Below, piece by piece: positions 38,603 to 47,974 of a DNA stretch of 64,000 nt; positions within the stretch are counted from its first letter, which is position 1, and each line of letters starts with the position of its first letter. The notes below the pieces were generated by a model. The model was given only the letters and a program-made list of their open reading frames with translations. It was not told the DNA's origin and searched no databases. Source of the stretch: Paraburkholderia podalyriae (GTDB lineage Bacteria; Pseudomonadota; Gammaproteobacteria; Burkholderiales; Burkholderiaceae); assembly GCF_014397785.1 (NCBI RefSeq), contig NZ_VZQQ01000001.1, positions 186,001 through 250,000 of the forward strand, read 5' to 3'. Both the position numbers and the translations under genes were made by a program.

Positions 38603-39109
38603 TCATCCCCGCGGCTCGTCCGGCGGTGGCGCCGGTCCGCAATTCACGTCGGTTTCACCCTCGGGACCGTTCGCGATGAAGCGCGCGAGCAGGTGAATCA
38701 GCGTCGCGTGTTCCTCGGCGGTAAAGCCGCGCAACTGGTCGTTCAGCACCGTCGCGCCGAGGTTCGGCAATTGGCGCGCGGCCTCCTGGCCCTGCGGTGT
38801 CAACTCCAGCTTCACCATGCGCCGGTCGTCGCTGCTGCGCGTGCGCACGACGAAGCCCTTCTTTTCCAGTCGATCGAGCAGACGCGTCATCGAGCCGCTG
38901 TCGTACGACATCGCGCGCGACAGCTCGAATGGCGTGCTAGCGCGCCGCGACGACAGCATCAGAATCACGCCGATTTGCTGCGCCGTGAGCCCAAGCGGCT
39001 TGACCGCTCGGTCCGTGCGCTCGACCAACACGTTGCGCGCCTTCGTCAGGTAGTAGCCGAGACTGCTTGTCAGCTCGACCTCGTCCGCTTTGTAGGGGCC
39101 ATCAGTCAT
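38603..39109 (-). CDS. MarR-family regulator
   Basis: The 168-residue product has the winged-helix core (LGLTAQQIGVILMLSSRRASTPFELSRAMSYDSGSMTRLLDRLEKKGFVVRTRSSDDRRM). It lies directly upstream of the exporter gene and divergent from the outer-membrane channel gene, and likely represses both. An inverted repeat at 39246-39278 in the divergent region is a candidate operator. Confidence 0.94.
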   Translation of the reverse strand: MTDGPYKADEVELTSSLGYYLTKARNVLVERTDRAVKPLGLTAQQIGVILMLSSRRASTPFELSRAMSYDSGSMTRLLDRLEKKGFVVRTRSSDDRRMVKLELTPQGQEAARQLPNLGATVLNDQLRGFTAEEHATLIHLLARFIANGPEGETDVNCGPAPPPDEPRG

Positions 39110-39245
39110 GGGGTATCCGCAACATCCGCAAGCAAGACGAAGTTTAGCTGCCTAAGCAGACAAGTCAAATCACATTTTGCGGTGCGCAATCAGCCATCAA
39201 TAAAACAACAGTCGAGCGATTTGCGCCGCACAGTATCTTGAAATT

Positions 39246-39278
39246 TGATTGCATAGTCAATATTATGATAAGCAATCA
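39246..39278. promoter_or_regulatory. Inverted repeat, candidate MarR operator
   Basis: TGATTGC (39246-39252) and GCAATCA (39272-39278) are perfect inverted repeats with an AT-rich centre. A smaller ATTG / CAAT palindrome is nested inside. It lies between divergent marR and the gene at 39368. Confidence 0.45.
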
Positions 39279-39367
39279 GTTTCGCGCATTCTGCGCCATT
39301 CGAGACCATGTTCTGACCTGTCGACCGCACATCGCCTGCTCGCGACGCGCGCCAAAGGATTTCCCCG

Positions 39368-39772
39368 ATGCAGTACCTCAAAGACACGCTTGGCGGCCTC
39401 AGCCGCTCACTGACCGATTCCGCACTGCATAACTTCCAGGGCCGGCACCGCTGGTGGAAGCTCGCGCTGTTCGCGGGACTCTTCGTGCTGCCGGGTGGAT
39501 CGCTGGGCGTCGCACTGCTCGCGTGGGCCGAGCATCGACGGGGGACGAAGCGAGCGATGAAGGGCAGCGCCGCGCACGCGGATGCCAGTCAGAGTGTGCT
39601 GCCAAAGGAAAGCTTCGCGATAGAGGCGGGAAACGTGGTCGCCGTTGCGGCCAACAGCGGCACCGCTTGTCTTTCGACCGGCGGTGCGTCGTGCCGAGCC
39701 TCGGCTGGCAAACCCGCGTGCAAACGTCAGCATCAACGCCAGCAGACCCAACCCACGGAACCGCGGCTTTGA
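39368..39772 (+). CDS. Small membrane protein of unknown function, 134 aa
   Basis: The first 60 residues look real: a charged start (MQYLKDTLGGLSRSLTDSAL), an aromatic patch (NFQGRHRWWK) and one membrane helix (LALFAGLFVLPGGSLGVALLAW). The last 60 residues are low in complexity. AAAGGAT lies upstream of the ATG. It precedes the channel gene by 280 bp and may share its promoter. Confidence 0.5.
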   Translation: MQYLKDTLGGLSRSLTDSALHNFQGRHRWWKLALFAGLFVLPGGSLGVALLAWAEHRRGTKRAMKGSAAHADASQSVLPKESFAIEAGNVVAVAANSGTACLSTGGASCRASAGKPACKRQHQRQQTQPTEPRL

Positions 39773-40052
39773 CGGCACACCAGTTCGCCACGCGCGTTCG
39801 AGGCACCCGTTTCGTTTCCTCTCGCCACCGGGATCGCCGCCAACCCGTAGCCCGTCGCGCCTGCCGGTAACAACGCGTAACCATCGCGTCACGGCAAGTA
39901 ACACACCTGCGCACCGCCTCGCATTAACCTTTCAGCTTTCAGTTTCCCGCGCTCGCGCGGGCTCATACGCTAACATTCCGGCAGACTACGATCTCGCCCG
40001 GCCGGTGCCGCCGCTGCCGCCCGCACCGCGGCGTCCAGAAGGAATTCATTGC

Positions 40053-41657
40053 ATGCAGTCTGATCGAATCGCGCGCGCGCGGGCGCTTGCGCCGCGCGCC
40101 CTGACCCTCGCCGTCAGCGCGGCCTGCGCGACACTCGTCGCCGCCTGCGCGGTCGGCCCGAACTATCAGCGGCCGGCCACCGAGATCCCCGCCTCCTTCA
40201 AGGAAGCCGCGCCCGGCTGGAAGGTCGCCGAACCCGCCGATCAACATGACCGCGGCGACTGGTGGGCGATCTACGAAGACCCCAAGCTCAACGAACTCGA
40301 AGATAAGCTCAACGCCGCGAACCAGACCATCGCGCAATTCGCCGCGAGCTACCGGCAGGCGCGTGCGCTCGTCGGCGAAGCGCGGGCCGCGTACTTTCCG
40401 ACGATCGGCGCGTCGGCGGGCGCGACGCGCTCGGGTAACGGCAATCAATCCAGCGGCAATGCGACGACGGCGACGAGCCGCGAAGGCATCAGCAACAGCT
40501 TCAACGTCCAGATGCAGGCGAGCTGGGAGCCGGACTTGTGGGGCTCGGTCACGCGCTCGGTCAACGCGCAGAAAGCCGGCCAGCAGGGCGCGGCCGCCGA
40601 GCTCGCGAACGCGCGCCTGTCCGCCCAGGCCACGCTCGCGCAGACGTACTTCCTGCTGCGTGCGCTGGACTCTACGCAGAAGCTGCTCGACGACACCGTC
40701 ATCGCCTATCAGCGCTCACTGCAGCTCACTCAGAATCAGTATGCGGCCGGTGCCGCCGCGCGCTCGGACGTGATCCAGGCGCAAACGCAGCTGCAATCGG
40801 CCCAGGCCGCCGCGATCGACAACGGCATCCAGCGCGCGCAGGACGAGCACGCGATCGCGGTGCTGGTCGGCGTGCCCGCGTCGATGTTCTCTCTGCCGCC
40901 GATGCCGCTCACCGCGACGCCGCCCGCCGTGCCCGCGCAGATGCCGTCCGCGCTGCTCGAACGCAGGCCGGATATCGCGTCAGCGGAACGCAAGGCCGCC
41001 GCAGCGAACGAGCAGATCGGCGTGGCGATCGCCGCGTTCTTCCCGTCGCTGACGCTGTCGGCGACCGGGGGCTTCGAGAACTCGGTGTTCTCGCAGCTGT
41101 TGACCTTGCCGTCGCGCTTCTGGACGCTCGGCCCGCAACTGGCCGGGACGATCTTCGACGCCGGCCTGCGCAAGGCGCAAACCGACGCCGCGCGCGCCAC
41201 GTATGACGCCGATGTCGCGACCTATCGGCAGACGGTGCTCGCCGCGTTCCAGGACGTCGAGGACAACCTCGCGTCGCTTCGCATCCTCGAGCAGGAAATC
41301 GTCGTGCAGCGCCAGGCGGTCGACTCGGCGCGCCAGGCGCTCGCCATCGTGACGAACGAGTACAAGGCGGGTACGGTCGGCTTCGTCAATGTGCTGACCG
41401 CGCAGACCACCGCCTTCACGGCCGAGCAGAAGCTCGAGAGTATCGGCGGGCAGCGGATGGTGTCGTCGGTGGGTCTCGTGAAGGCGCTCGGCGGCGGCTG
41501 GGACGTGACGCAGATGAATCGGGAGACCGGCGATGTCGCGGCGCCCCCGCCATTGCCGGCATCGGCTGCGGCGGCTGCCTCGCTCGGCGCAACGTCCATC
41601 GCACAAAGCACTGCGCGAGGCGCGGAAGCACCGCCGGCGCGGGTGCAGAGCAAATAA
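40053..41657 (+). CDS. NodT-family outer-membrane channel lipoprotein
   Basis: The 534-residue product is a TolC-like efflux channel of the NodT/OprM family. It has a lipoprotein signal ending LVAAC (Cys about residue 31) followed by AVGPNYQRP. Two repeated alpha-hairpin halves follow, with motifs such as SWEPDLWGSVTRSVNAQKA, AQTYFLLRALD and ERRPDIASAERKAAAANEQIG. The Ala-rich tail is probably disordered. AGAAGGAA precedes the ATG. The frame is open far upstream but without support. It probably works with the EmrB-type pump. Confidence 0.94.
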   Translation: MQSDRIARARALAPRALTLAVSAACATLVAACAVGPNYQRPATEIPASFKEAAPGWKVAEPADQHDRGDWWAIYEDPKLNELEDKLNAANQTIAQFAASYRQARALVGEARAAYFPTIGASAGATRSGNGNQSSGNATTATSREGISNSFNVQMQASWEPDLWGSVTRSVNAQKAGQQGAAAELANARLSAQATLAQTYFLLRALDSTQKLLDDTVIAYQRSLQLTQNQYAAGAAARSDVIQAQTQLQSAQAAAIDNGIQRAQDEHAIAVLVGVPASMFSLPPMPLTATPPAVPAQMPSALLERRPDIASAERKAAAANEQIGVAIAAFFPSLTLSATGGFENSVFSQLLTLPSRFWTLGPQLAGTIFDAGLRKAQTDAARATYDADVATYRQTVLAAFQDVEDNLASLRILEQEIVVQRQAVDSARQALAIVTNEYKAGTVGFVNVLTAQTTAFTAEQKLESIGGQRMVSSVGLVKALGGGWDVTQMNRETGDVAAPPPLPASAAAAASLGATSIAQSTARGAEAPPARVQSK

Positions 41658-41693
41658 CGGCCGCCGTGCTCGCCGCGAGGCGCGAAGCGCGCC

Positions 41694-42473
41694 TCAGTGC
41701 ACGAACGTCAGCGCCACCGTATCCGGGCCGCTCGGCCGGCCAAGCAGATTCAGCAGGCCGGCGAGGTTATCGTGCTGCTCTGACGCGGCGCTCGCCGTGC
41801 CACGAAACGACGTCGATGCGGCCGACACCGTGCCGCTGCCGCTCAGCGTCAACGGTCCCTTGACCGTGCTCAGATCGAGCGCCGACGAGGTCCCCTGCGC
41901 CTGAAGCCTGACCCGATACGACCCGAGCGGCTTCACGAGCGACACACGCGAGCTGACGTCGTCGAGCATCATGGTCAGTTGTCCGAACGCCTCACCGTTG
42001 AAGCTGCGCCAGTCGGACCACGACAGCTGCACGTTGCCCTGCAGATCGAGCGTGTTGAATGGCGCGCCAAGCCCCGCGAGCAGCGACGCCGGCACCGCGA
42101 GCACGCCCGGCGTGACGGTGACGCCGCGCGGCGTCGCATCGATCGTAATCGGGTCCGGCATCGCCTCGCTTTGGCGCATGAGCATCCGCACGCGTCCAGT
42201 GAAAAGCGGCCAGAACGCCGTGCGCCATTCGATCCGCCCAGGGAGCAGCGTCGCCGCGCTCATATCGGAGCCGGCTGCCAGCATCAGCGTCGCCGAGCCG
42301 TGCCACAGCGAGCCTTCCGCGTCGACGAGATTGACGTGCCCATGCGTTTGCCGAGCGAACTGCGGCGTAACCCAGGCGGCCGGCAGCAACGCGAGCGTCA
42401 CGGCCGCGACCGACAAAATGGCGACCACCAGCCACGGCAGCGCCCCACGCAGGCGCCACATCCAGTAATTCAT
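41694..42473 (-). CDS. gspN: Type II secretion system protein N
   Basis: The 259-residue product has one N-terminal membrane helix (LPWLVVAILSVAAVTLALLP) and a periplasmic domain with GSLWHGSATL and AFWPLFTGRVRM, typical of GspN. Its exact role in the inner-membrane platform is unsettled, and the gene is present in only some systems. It is the last gene of the minus-strand gspG-N operon. Confidence 0.93.
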   Translation of the reverse strand: MNYWMWRLRGALPWLVVAILSVAAVTLALLPAAWVTPQFARQTHGHVNLVDAEGSLWHGSATLMLAAGSDMSAATLLPGRIEWRTAFWPLFTGRVRMLMRQSEAMPDPITIDATPRGVTVTPGVLAVPASLLAGLGAPFNTLDLQGNVQLSWSDWRSFNGEAFGQLTMMLDDVSSRVSLVKPLGSYRVRLQAQGTSSALDLSTVKGPLTLSGSGTVSAASTSFRGTASAASEQHDNLAGLLNLLGRPSGPDTVALTFVH

Positions 42474-42501
42474 GCGAGATCCTGTAGCGAGCGGCGCGTC
42501 G

Positions 42502-43005
42502 TTATTTCGCGCTCGACGGTTGCAGCGCGACCGTCAGGTCTACCTGGCCGTCGGCTTTCAGCGCGGTGATGTGTGCCTCGGAGACCTGCACCTTGAACTG
42601 CTTCCGCACATCATCGACCCACACGGTCCAGGCCGGAAACGCCACGTTTTTCATCTGCACCTGCACCGCGTTGCCGACGAACTGCACCTGCGTCGCGGCC
42701 AGGCCATGTTCGCCCAGCGATGCGCTCAGCGCGTCCTTCAGCGCCGCGCCGGTCGGCGCGACGCCTTGCGCGGCCGCCGACAGCGAGTGCGCCTCATTCG
42801 CCTGCGCGGTCATCTGCGCGAATTGCCGCTGCAGGCTGGGCAGCGATTCCCGCAGATGCGCGCGGCCTTCCTGCGCGGGCGCCCACAGCACCGACCACGC
42901 AATCACCACGGCGAGCGCGGCGCCGCCCCACGTCAGCAGCGCCTTTTCGCGATCCGTGCGCTGGTCCCAGAAGCCAGCCCATGTTTGAGCGAGTTCAGCT
43001 TTCAT
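42502..43005 (-). CDS. gspM: Type II secretion system protein M
   Basis: The 167-residue product is a bitopic inner-membrane protein. It has a short cytoplasmic start (WAGFWDQRTDREKALLTW), one helix and a periplasmic ferredoxin-like domain. It binds GspL. The ATG overlaps the gspL stop by 4 bp (ATGA). Confidence 0.93.
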   Translation of the reverse strand: MKAELAQTWAGFWDQRTDREKALLTWGGAALAVVIAWSVLWAPAQEGRAHLRESLPSLQRQFAQMTAQANEAHSLSAAAQGVAPTGAALKDALSASLGEHGLAATQVQFVGNAVQVQMKNVAFPAWTVWVDDVRKQFKVQVSEAHITALKADGQVDLTVALQPSSAK

Positions 43006-44411
43006 TGTCCGTTCCTGATGGTCCACTTGCCGGTACTACTGTCGATCGCGCCGGTAAGGCCGTTGCGCGCGAGGCGCTTCGCGAAGTCGGGGTCGACCTT
43101 GATCGCGGGTTTGAAGGTCACGTCGAGGCGGTGGTCGTGATAGTCGAGTGCGGCGATCCCGTTGACCGGCAGCGGCGACAGCGAGCGCGCCAGGCCGTCG
43201 GCGAGCGACAGAAAATCCTCCGGCGACAGCTCGCCCGCCGCGACCCGCAGCTGTTGCACCTGACGCGCCATCTGATCGGGCGCGTCGAGCACGACGGTGG
43301 TCTTCGGGAAGGTATTGAGAAAGAGTTCCGTCATCTGCGTATTGATCGCGTCGCGCTGACGCGCGAGCATCAGCCACTGCACGTTCGCGCCGATGATCGC
43401 GACGACGAGCGCGGCGAGCGCGAGCACGATCGGCAGACGCAGACGCCGCAGCGTCGCGCGATCGAGGCGCCACGGCTGCGACGCGAATTCGAACTGGCAC
43501 AGGTCGAAGCGGCATTCGAGCGCGCGCCGCGCGAGCTGCTCGAACGGCAGCGGACTCGCGCCGTGGATATGCGCGGCGAGCCGCCCGGGGTTCGTTGTGG
43601 CGTGGCCAGGCTCGTTGCCCGGCACCTCGGTCAGCATGTACAGCGACACCGGCGCCGCGCCCGCTAGCGCGGCGAGCGTCGCGTTCACCGCATTGGCCGG
43701 CGCCGCCAAGCCTTCGCCCTGCGCGCCGCGCGCAATGGCTAGCTCAACGCGCGGCACGCCGTTCTCGACCGCGCCTTCGACGAGCAGCGCGGGCGCGGTC
43801 TGCACGACGGCACCGAGCACGGCGGCCACCATCGGCACGATAGTCGGCGCTTCGGCGGCGATCACCGGCGCCACGCCCGGCAGCGACGTCGCGACGCTCG
43901 CGGAGCCGGCCATCACCGGCTCGCGCACTTCGGCTGTTTGATCGACGCTCGCGGCAACGTCCGCCACCGGCGTCTGCGGCAGGCAACGCGTGACCGGCAC
44001 TGCGCGCAGGCTGCGATGACCCGCCGCCGTGAACGCCTCGTAGATGAAACGGAACCAGCCGCGATCGACGATCGCGAGCAAGTGCCGGCCTTCGCCAAGC
44101 CCCTGCGGATCGACCGCGATATGGCATGTCTGCGGATCCTGGATCAGTTGATCCTCGACGATATTGGGCAGCGCCTGGCGCAGCTTCGGGCCACGCAGCG
44201 GCGGCAGCGTCGCGGGCATCAGCAGCAGGTCGCGCGCGGCGAGCATCAGCACCGTCGTGCCGGCGCGCGGCAGCAGCGCGAGCGCCGAGCGGCCGGCGCG
44301 CTGCGTGCGCCCCGTCTTGTCGAGCAGCACGAACGGCAGCTCGGGCAGTTGCCATTCCTGCGAGGGCACCGCCGGATCACGCGGCGGCAATAGGACGATC
44401 AGCGTGCTCAA
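43002..44411 (-). CDS. gspL: Type II secretion system protein L
   Basis: The 469-residue product has an actin-like cytoplasmic domain (LRQALPNIVEDQLIQDPQ is the family mark), one membrane helix (IVLALAALVVAIIGANVQWL) and a periplasmic domain. It recruits the ATPase GspE to the membrane platform. An Ala/Val-rich insert in the middle makes it longer than the E. coli-type protein. Confidence 0.94.
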   Translation of the reverse strand: MSTLIVLLPPRDPAVPSQEWQLPELPFVLLDKTGRTQRAGRSALALLPRAGTTVLMLAARDLLLMPATLPPLRGPKLRQALPNIVEDQLIQDPQTCHIAVDPQGLGEGRHLLAIVDRGWFRFIYEAFTAAGHRSLRAVPVTRCLPQTPVADVAASVDQTAEVREPVMAGSASVATSLPGVAPVIAAEAPTIVPMVAAVLGAVVQTAPALLVEGAVENGVPRVELAIARGAQGEGLAAPANAVNATLAALAGAAPVSLYMLTEVPGNEPGHATTNPGRLAAHIHGASPLPFEQLARRALECRFDLCQFEFASQPWRLDRATLRRLRLPIVLALAALVVAIIGANVQWLMLARQRDAINTQMTELFLNTFPKTTVVLDAPDQMARQVQQLRVAAGELSPEDFLSLADGLARSLSPLPVNGIAALDYHDHRLDVTFKPAIKVDPDFAKRLARNGLTGAIDSSTGKWTIRNGQ

Positions 44412-44439
44412 AGGCCACTCTCTCTATGGATTGCGTTGT

Positions 44440-45558
44440 TCACAGTTGGTCTTGTACCCGCACGATACGCGTGGTGTGAGTCAGCGGATCGCGATAAACG
44501 AGCGTCGTGCGATCCACTTCGGCGCGCTCGTGCTGCACGCTGCCGTGGACTAAAAAGTAGCTCGAGTTGACGTCGAACTGGTTCGGATCGATCGACACCG
44601 ATTGCACACCGGCCGCGGTCAGCGCGAGTTGCACGTCGCCGACGTTGCGGAAAAACACGGTCTGCCGCCGCGCGACCAACGCCTGCGCTTGCGACACGGT
44701 CATGCCCGGCACCACCGCCGCGATCACTTCGGCCGACGCGGTGTTCATGTTGATCGCGGTGGTCGTAGGCAGCACGGTGACGAACGGCCGCAGCTTGGCG
44801 ACCATCTCCGGCGTGTAGCCCGGAATGTCGAGCAACGAATCGACGCTCGTCATCAGCAGCGGCGCGACCGCCACGTTGTCGTCGCCGTCCTCGATGCCGG
44901 GCCGGTTCGTGAAATTACCGCCCGTCATACCGCCGCCGCCACCCACCTGCGGCGTGCTGCTGATCGACGTGCCGGTCTGAAAGCGCGTCGCCGATTGCGA
45001 CAGCCCCGCGCGCATGTGCAGCGCGGTCACTTTGGCGAGCTGCCCGCTCAGGCCGAGCGACACCAGCAGGCGCTGGTACGCGGCCATCTGCTCGGCGCTT
45101 ATTTGCGTCACGCCGGGCGCCGGACTCGCGACCAGATTGCGCAGATTGAATCTGGACTGCGCGTCCTCGATCGAACCCGACAGGTACGTCGCCGCGCCTT
45201 GCTCAGCGCGCACTTCGCCGATCTGGCCGAGAAAATCCGACAGCCGCGTTTTCGCGATCGGCACGCCCCACAAGCCGCCCAGATACGTGATGCCCGCCGA
45301 CGTATCGCCTTCGGAGCGCAGGATCAGCCGCGTCCAGTCGAGCGCCCCACGCGCGACCCATTGCGCCTGCGACAGCAACCGCTGATTCTCGATGCGCCGG
45401 ATCTGGACCTGCTGGCGCCACAACATGCCGGACACGAGGATCGCCGACAGCGCGACGACGAGCAGCGCGCTGATGATGGCCGCGCCGCGTTCGCGCTCGC
45501 GTCCGCGTGCGCGCGAACCCGATGCGGACTTTTTCGGCAACGACGACGAGAACGTCAT
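44440..45558 (-). CDS. gspK: Type II secretion system minor pseudopilin K
   Basis: The 372-residue product has the prepilin-like start RERGAAIISALLVVALSAILVSGMLW, with cleavage after Gly as in GspK. The large alpha domain contains NMNTASAEVIAAVVPGMTVSQAQALV. It caps the pseudopilus tip with GspI and GspJ. The ATG lies 1 bp after the gspJ stop. Confidence 0.94.
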   Translation of the reverse strand: MTFSSSLPKKSASGSRARGRERERGAAIISALLVVALSAILVSGMLWRQQVQIRRIENQRLLSQAQWVARGALDWTRLILRSEGDTSAGITYLGGLWGVPIAKTRLSDFLGQIGEVRAEQGAATYLSGSIEDAQSRFNLRNLVASPAPGVTQISAEQMAAYQRLLVSLGLSGQLAKVTALHMRAGLSQSATRFQTGTSISSTPQVGGGGGMTGGNFTNRPGIEDGDDNVAVAPLLMTSVDSLLDIPGYTPEMVAKLRPFVTVLPTTTAINMNTASAEVIAAVVPGMTVSQAQALVARRQTVFFRNVGDVQLALTAAGVQSVSIDPNQFDVNSSYFLVHGSVQHERAEVDRTTLVYRDPLTHTTRIVRVQDQL

Positions 45559-45559
45559 G

Positions 45560-46234
45560 TCATTCTCCGACCAGAAATACACGCGTGACCGGCCGCGCGA
45601 GCGACGTCGCACCGATGCTGACCTCGAGCCCCGTCACCGAGCGCGGCATTGGCGCGTTACCGAGCTGCGGCACCTTCAGATTGTTGTCGGCCTCGGTAAT
45701 CGCGGTCTGTACCTCGTTCATCTGTATGGTCCAGCCGAGCTTCGGCACGTACATCCGCGCCGAGATCGAGCCGACGCCGCCCATCAGCGGCACCGCGCTC
45801 CAGCCTTCGTCGCTGTCGTGCAACGCGCGCCGCAACTCGCCGACGTTGCCAAGCGGCGGCGACGCGTAGCGCACCACGCGACCGTTCGAGATCTGATAGC
45901 GCACCACTTGCAGACGCGGCGCGGTGCCCGGCAGCACCATATGCCGCACGATCTGCAGCCTGTTGCCGGTGACCGAGACCGCGGCCTGGCCAGATTCGTC
46001 GTCGCTGGCGGCCTGCCGCGCGTCGATGCGCATCTGGTCGAACAGCTGCGCGAACACGCGCTCGTCTTCCATCGCGTTGGTGATCGTCGTGCGGCCGCGG
46101 ATAATCTGATCGAGCCCGCGCCACGACAGCACCGCGATCACCGCGAGGATCGCGATCGCGACAAGCAGTTCGATCAGCGTAAAGCCGCGCGCGCCGTCGC
46201 GGCGGCGGCGCTTACAGCGAGCGGTTGTTTTCAT
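45560..46234 (-). CDS. gspJ: Type II secretion system minor pseudopilin J
   Basis: The 224-residue product has the prepilin peptidase site and N-terminal helix GARGFTLIELLVAIAILAVIAVLSWRGLD, typical of GspJ. It is a tip pseudopilin forming a complex with GspI and GspK. The start overlaps the end of gspI by about 20 bp. Confidence 0.94.
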   Translation of the reverse strand: MKTTARCKRRRRDGARGFTLIELLVAIAILAVIAVLSWRGLDQIIRGRTTITNAMEDERVFAQLFDQMRIDARQAASDDESGQAAVSVTGNRLQIVRHMVLPGTAPRLQVVRYQISNGRVVRYASPPLGNVGELRRALHDSDEGWSAVPLMGGVGSISARMYVPKLGWTIQMNEVQTAITEADNNLKVPQLGNAPMPRSVTGLEVSIGATSLARPVTRVFLVGE

Positions 46235-46655
46235 TCGCGACCACCGTGACCATCTGGGCGAGATTGCCGGACTGCCCTGGCATCGTCACCATCACCTCGA
46301 CGCGGCGAAACACCGGATTCGGCGTCGCCGTCACACGCTGAGTACACCGCAGCTGCAAATTGCCTTGCGAGCAATCGAAGCTCGTCGAGCCGATGTTCGG
46401 CCATGCGTGCTTCAGATGCAATTGCGCGAGCGCGTTGTCCGCGCTCCAGCCGGCGAGCAGACGCCGGTGCAGATCGGCTTCGCCGCTCGCCAGCGCGCCG
46501 ACCGCACGCAGCGACGCGGCCAGCGCGACCGCGATGATGGCGAGCGCCACCAGCACTTCGATCATCGTGAAACCGCGCGCCTTGCGGCACCCGACATCGC
46601 GCCTCCTGAAGACGCAAGGAGCATGGGCGGGCCTGCCATAACGACGCATCCGCAT
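46212..46655 (-). CDS. gspI: Type II secretion system minor pseudopilin I
   Basis: The product, about 147 residues, has the prepilin motif KARGFTMIEVLVALAIIAVALAASLRAVG and the GspI pattern WSADNALAQLHL. The start at 46655 lies just after the gspH stop; an in-frame upstream frame exists but overlaps gspH. Translation is probably coupled. Confidence 0.92.
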   Translation of the reverse strand: MRMRRYGRPAHAPCVFRRRDVGCRKARGFTMIEVLVALAIIAVALAASLRAVGALASGEADLHRRLLAGWSADNALAQLHLKHAWPNIGSTSFDCSQGNLQLRCTQRVTATPNPVFRRVEVMVTMPGQSGNLAQMVTVVANENNRSL

Positions 46656-46656
46656 C

Positions 46657-47196
46657 TCAGCGCACCTCGTAGCGGCCATTGCCGGTACCGACGATGGTCG
46701 CCTGGCCGGCCGCCGAAAACAGCGTGACCTGCACCGGCACGTCGATCGCCTCGGTACCGAACACGATGCGCTCGGAGTGCGAATCCGAGCCCGGGTAACT
46801 GATCGCGACACCGGTCACGCCGCCTTCCCACTGACGCGGTCCGAGCAGATCGTCGCGCAGCGGACGCCAGCCGTCCTGGGTGCGCTGATCGAAACGGAAG
46901 CCGCCCTCGAATGGCTGCCACGCGATCGGCCGCGCGCGCACTTGCGCTTCGTCGCCAGCCGATTCGAACAGCAGCGCGAGACGCTGCGCTTCCTCGTTCA
47001 GATCGGTGCGCGGATTGCGGTTCATCGTGAGCGCGGTCAGCGACACGAGCAGGCCGGCGATCACGAGCACGACCATCATTTCGAGCAGCGTGAAGCCGGC
47101 CGCGCGGCCGCGGCGTTGCCGGGAGTGCGGCCGCGAAGCCGTACACGGAGTGTCCACACGGGACTTGCAAACGGACGTGCGCATAGTGCCGGCCAT
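46657..47196 (-). CDS. gspH: Type II secretion system minor pseudopilin H
   Basis: The 179-residue product has the prepilin motif AAGFTLLEMMVVLVIAGLLVSLTAL and the WQPFEGGFRFDQR segment of GspH. It links the tip complex to the GspG filament. ATG 47184 is an alternative start. It follows gspG with a gap of about 180 bp that holds no gene I can support. Confidence 0.92.
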   Translation of the reverse strand: MAGTMRTSVCKSRVDTPCTASRPHSRQRRGRAAGFTLLEMMVVLVIAGLLVSLTALTMNRNPRTDLNEEAQRLALLFESAGDEAQVRARPIAWQPFEGGFRFDQRTQDGWRPLRDDLLGPRQWEGGVTGVAISYPGSDSHSERIVFGTEAIDVPVQVTLFSAAGQATIVGTGNGRYEVR

Positions 47197-47373
47197 CGAC
47201 GATCAACGGAAATTCAAACTTCAATGCAGCGGTGAAGCACGCACGCTTCGCCGTGCCGCGAAACTTGCGACGCGGCGGGCAGGCCGTTCGGCGACACCCG
47301 CGGCCAAACCGGCGGCAAAGAGGGTGCGTGCATGAACATCATCGAGCCTGGCGCGTTGCTGGTTTCGACGCGT

Positions 47374-47838
47374 TTATTGCCAGGACCCGACGTCGGAGTC
47401 GTTGCCTTCGCCGCCCGGTTTGCCATCGGCGCCGTAGCTGAACACATCGATCTCGCCGTGCACGCCCGGATTCAGGTACTGATACGAATTGCCCCACGGA
47501 TCGTTCGGCAGGCGCTCGAGATAGCCGCCGTCCTTCCAGTTGGCCGGCACCGGGTCGGTGGTCGGCTTTTCGATCAGCGCGTGCAGGCCTTGCTCCTGAG
47601 TCGGATAGCGGCCGTTGTCGAGGCGATACAGCTTCAACGCCTGCATCACGGTGCCGATATCCTGCTTCGCGGCGACGCGCCGCGCTTCGTCCGGACGGCT
47701 CATGATCTTCGGCACGATCAGCGCGGCGAGAATGCCGAGAATCGCGATCACGACCATGATTTCGATCAGCGTGAAACCGCGTTGACGACGGCTTCGCGAA
47801 CCCGCGTTGTTAGCGCGGCGAATGGTCGACAGTTGCAT
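47374..47838 (-). CDS. gspG: Type II secretion system major pseudopilin G
   Basis: The 154-residue product is the pilus-like piston subunit. It has the prepilin site RQRGFTLIEIMVVIAILGILAALIVPKIM and the calcium-site region DPWGNSYQYLNPGVHGEIDVFSYGADGK. Length and motifs are standard. It is the first gene of gspG-H-I-J-K-L-M-N and is divergent from gspC. Confidence 0.97.
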   Translation of the reverse strand: MQLSTIRRANNAGSRSRRQRGFTLIEIMVVIAILGILAALIVPKIMSRPDEARRVAAKQDIGTVMQALKLYRLDNGRYPTQEQGLHALIEKPTTDPVPANWKDGGYLERLPNDPWGNSYQYLNPGVHGEIDVFSYGADGKPGGEGNDSDVGSWQ

Positions 47839-47974
47839 AGATTACTACCTCTTTTCAGGTGAATTTTTCGGTCCGGGCCGTCAGATTGAACACGCCGGGC
47901 CGATCATTTTAATGTCATGCAGTTGAAGGGTTTCAACCCACCGCAATTTTCACAATAGTCCGTACAATGTGCGC

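Noticed and set aside
47214..47373. A small gene between gspG and gspH
   Set aside because: The frame overlaps gspG and lacks a start signal; other gsp loci have no gene here.
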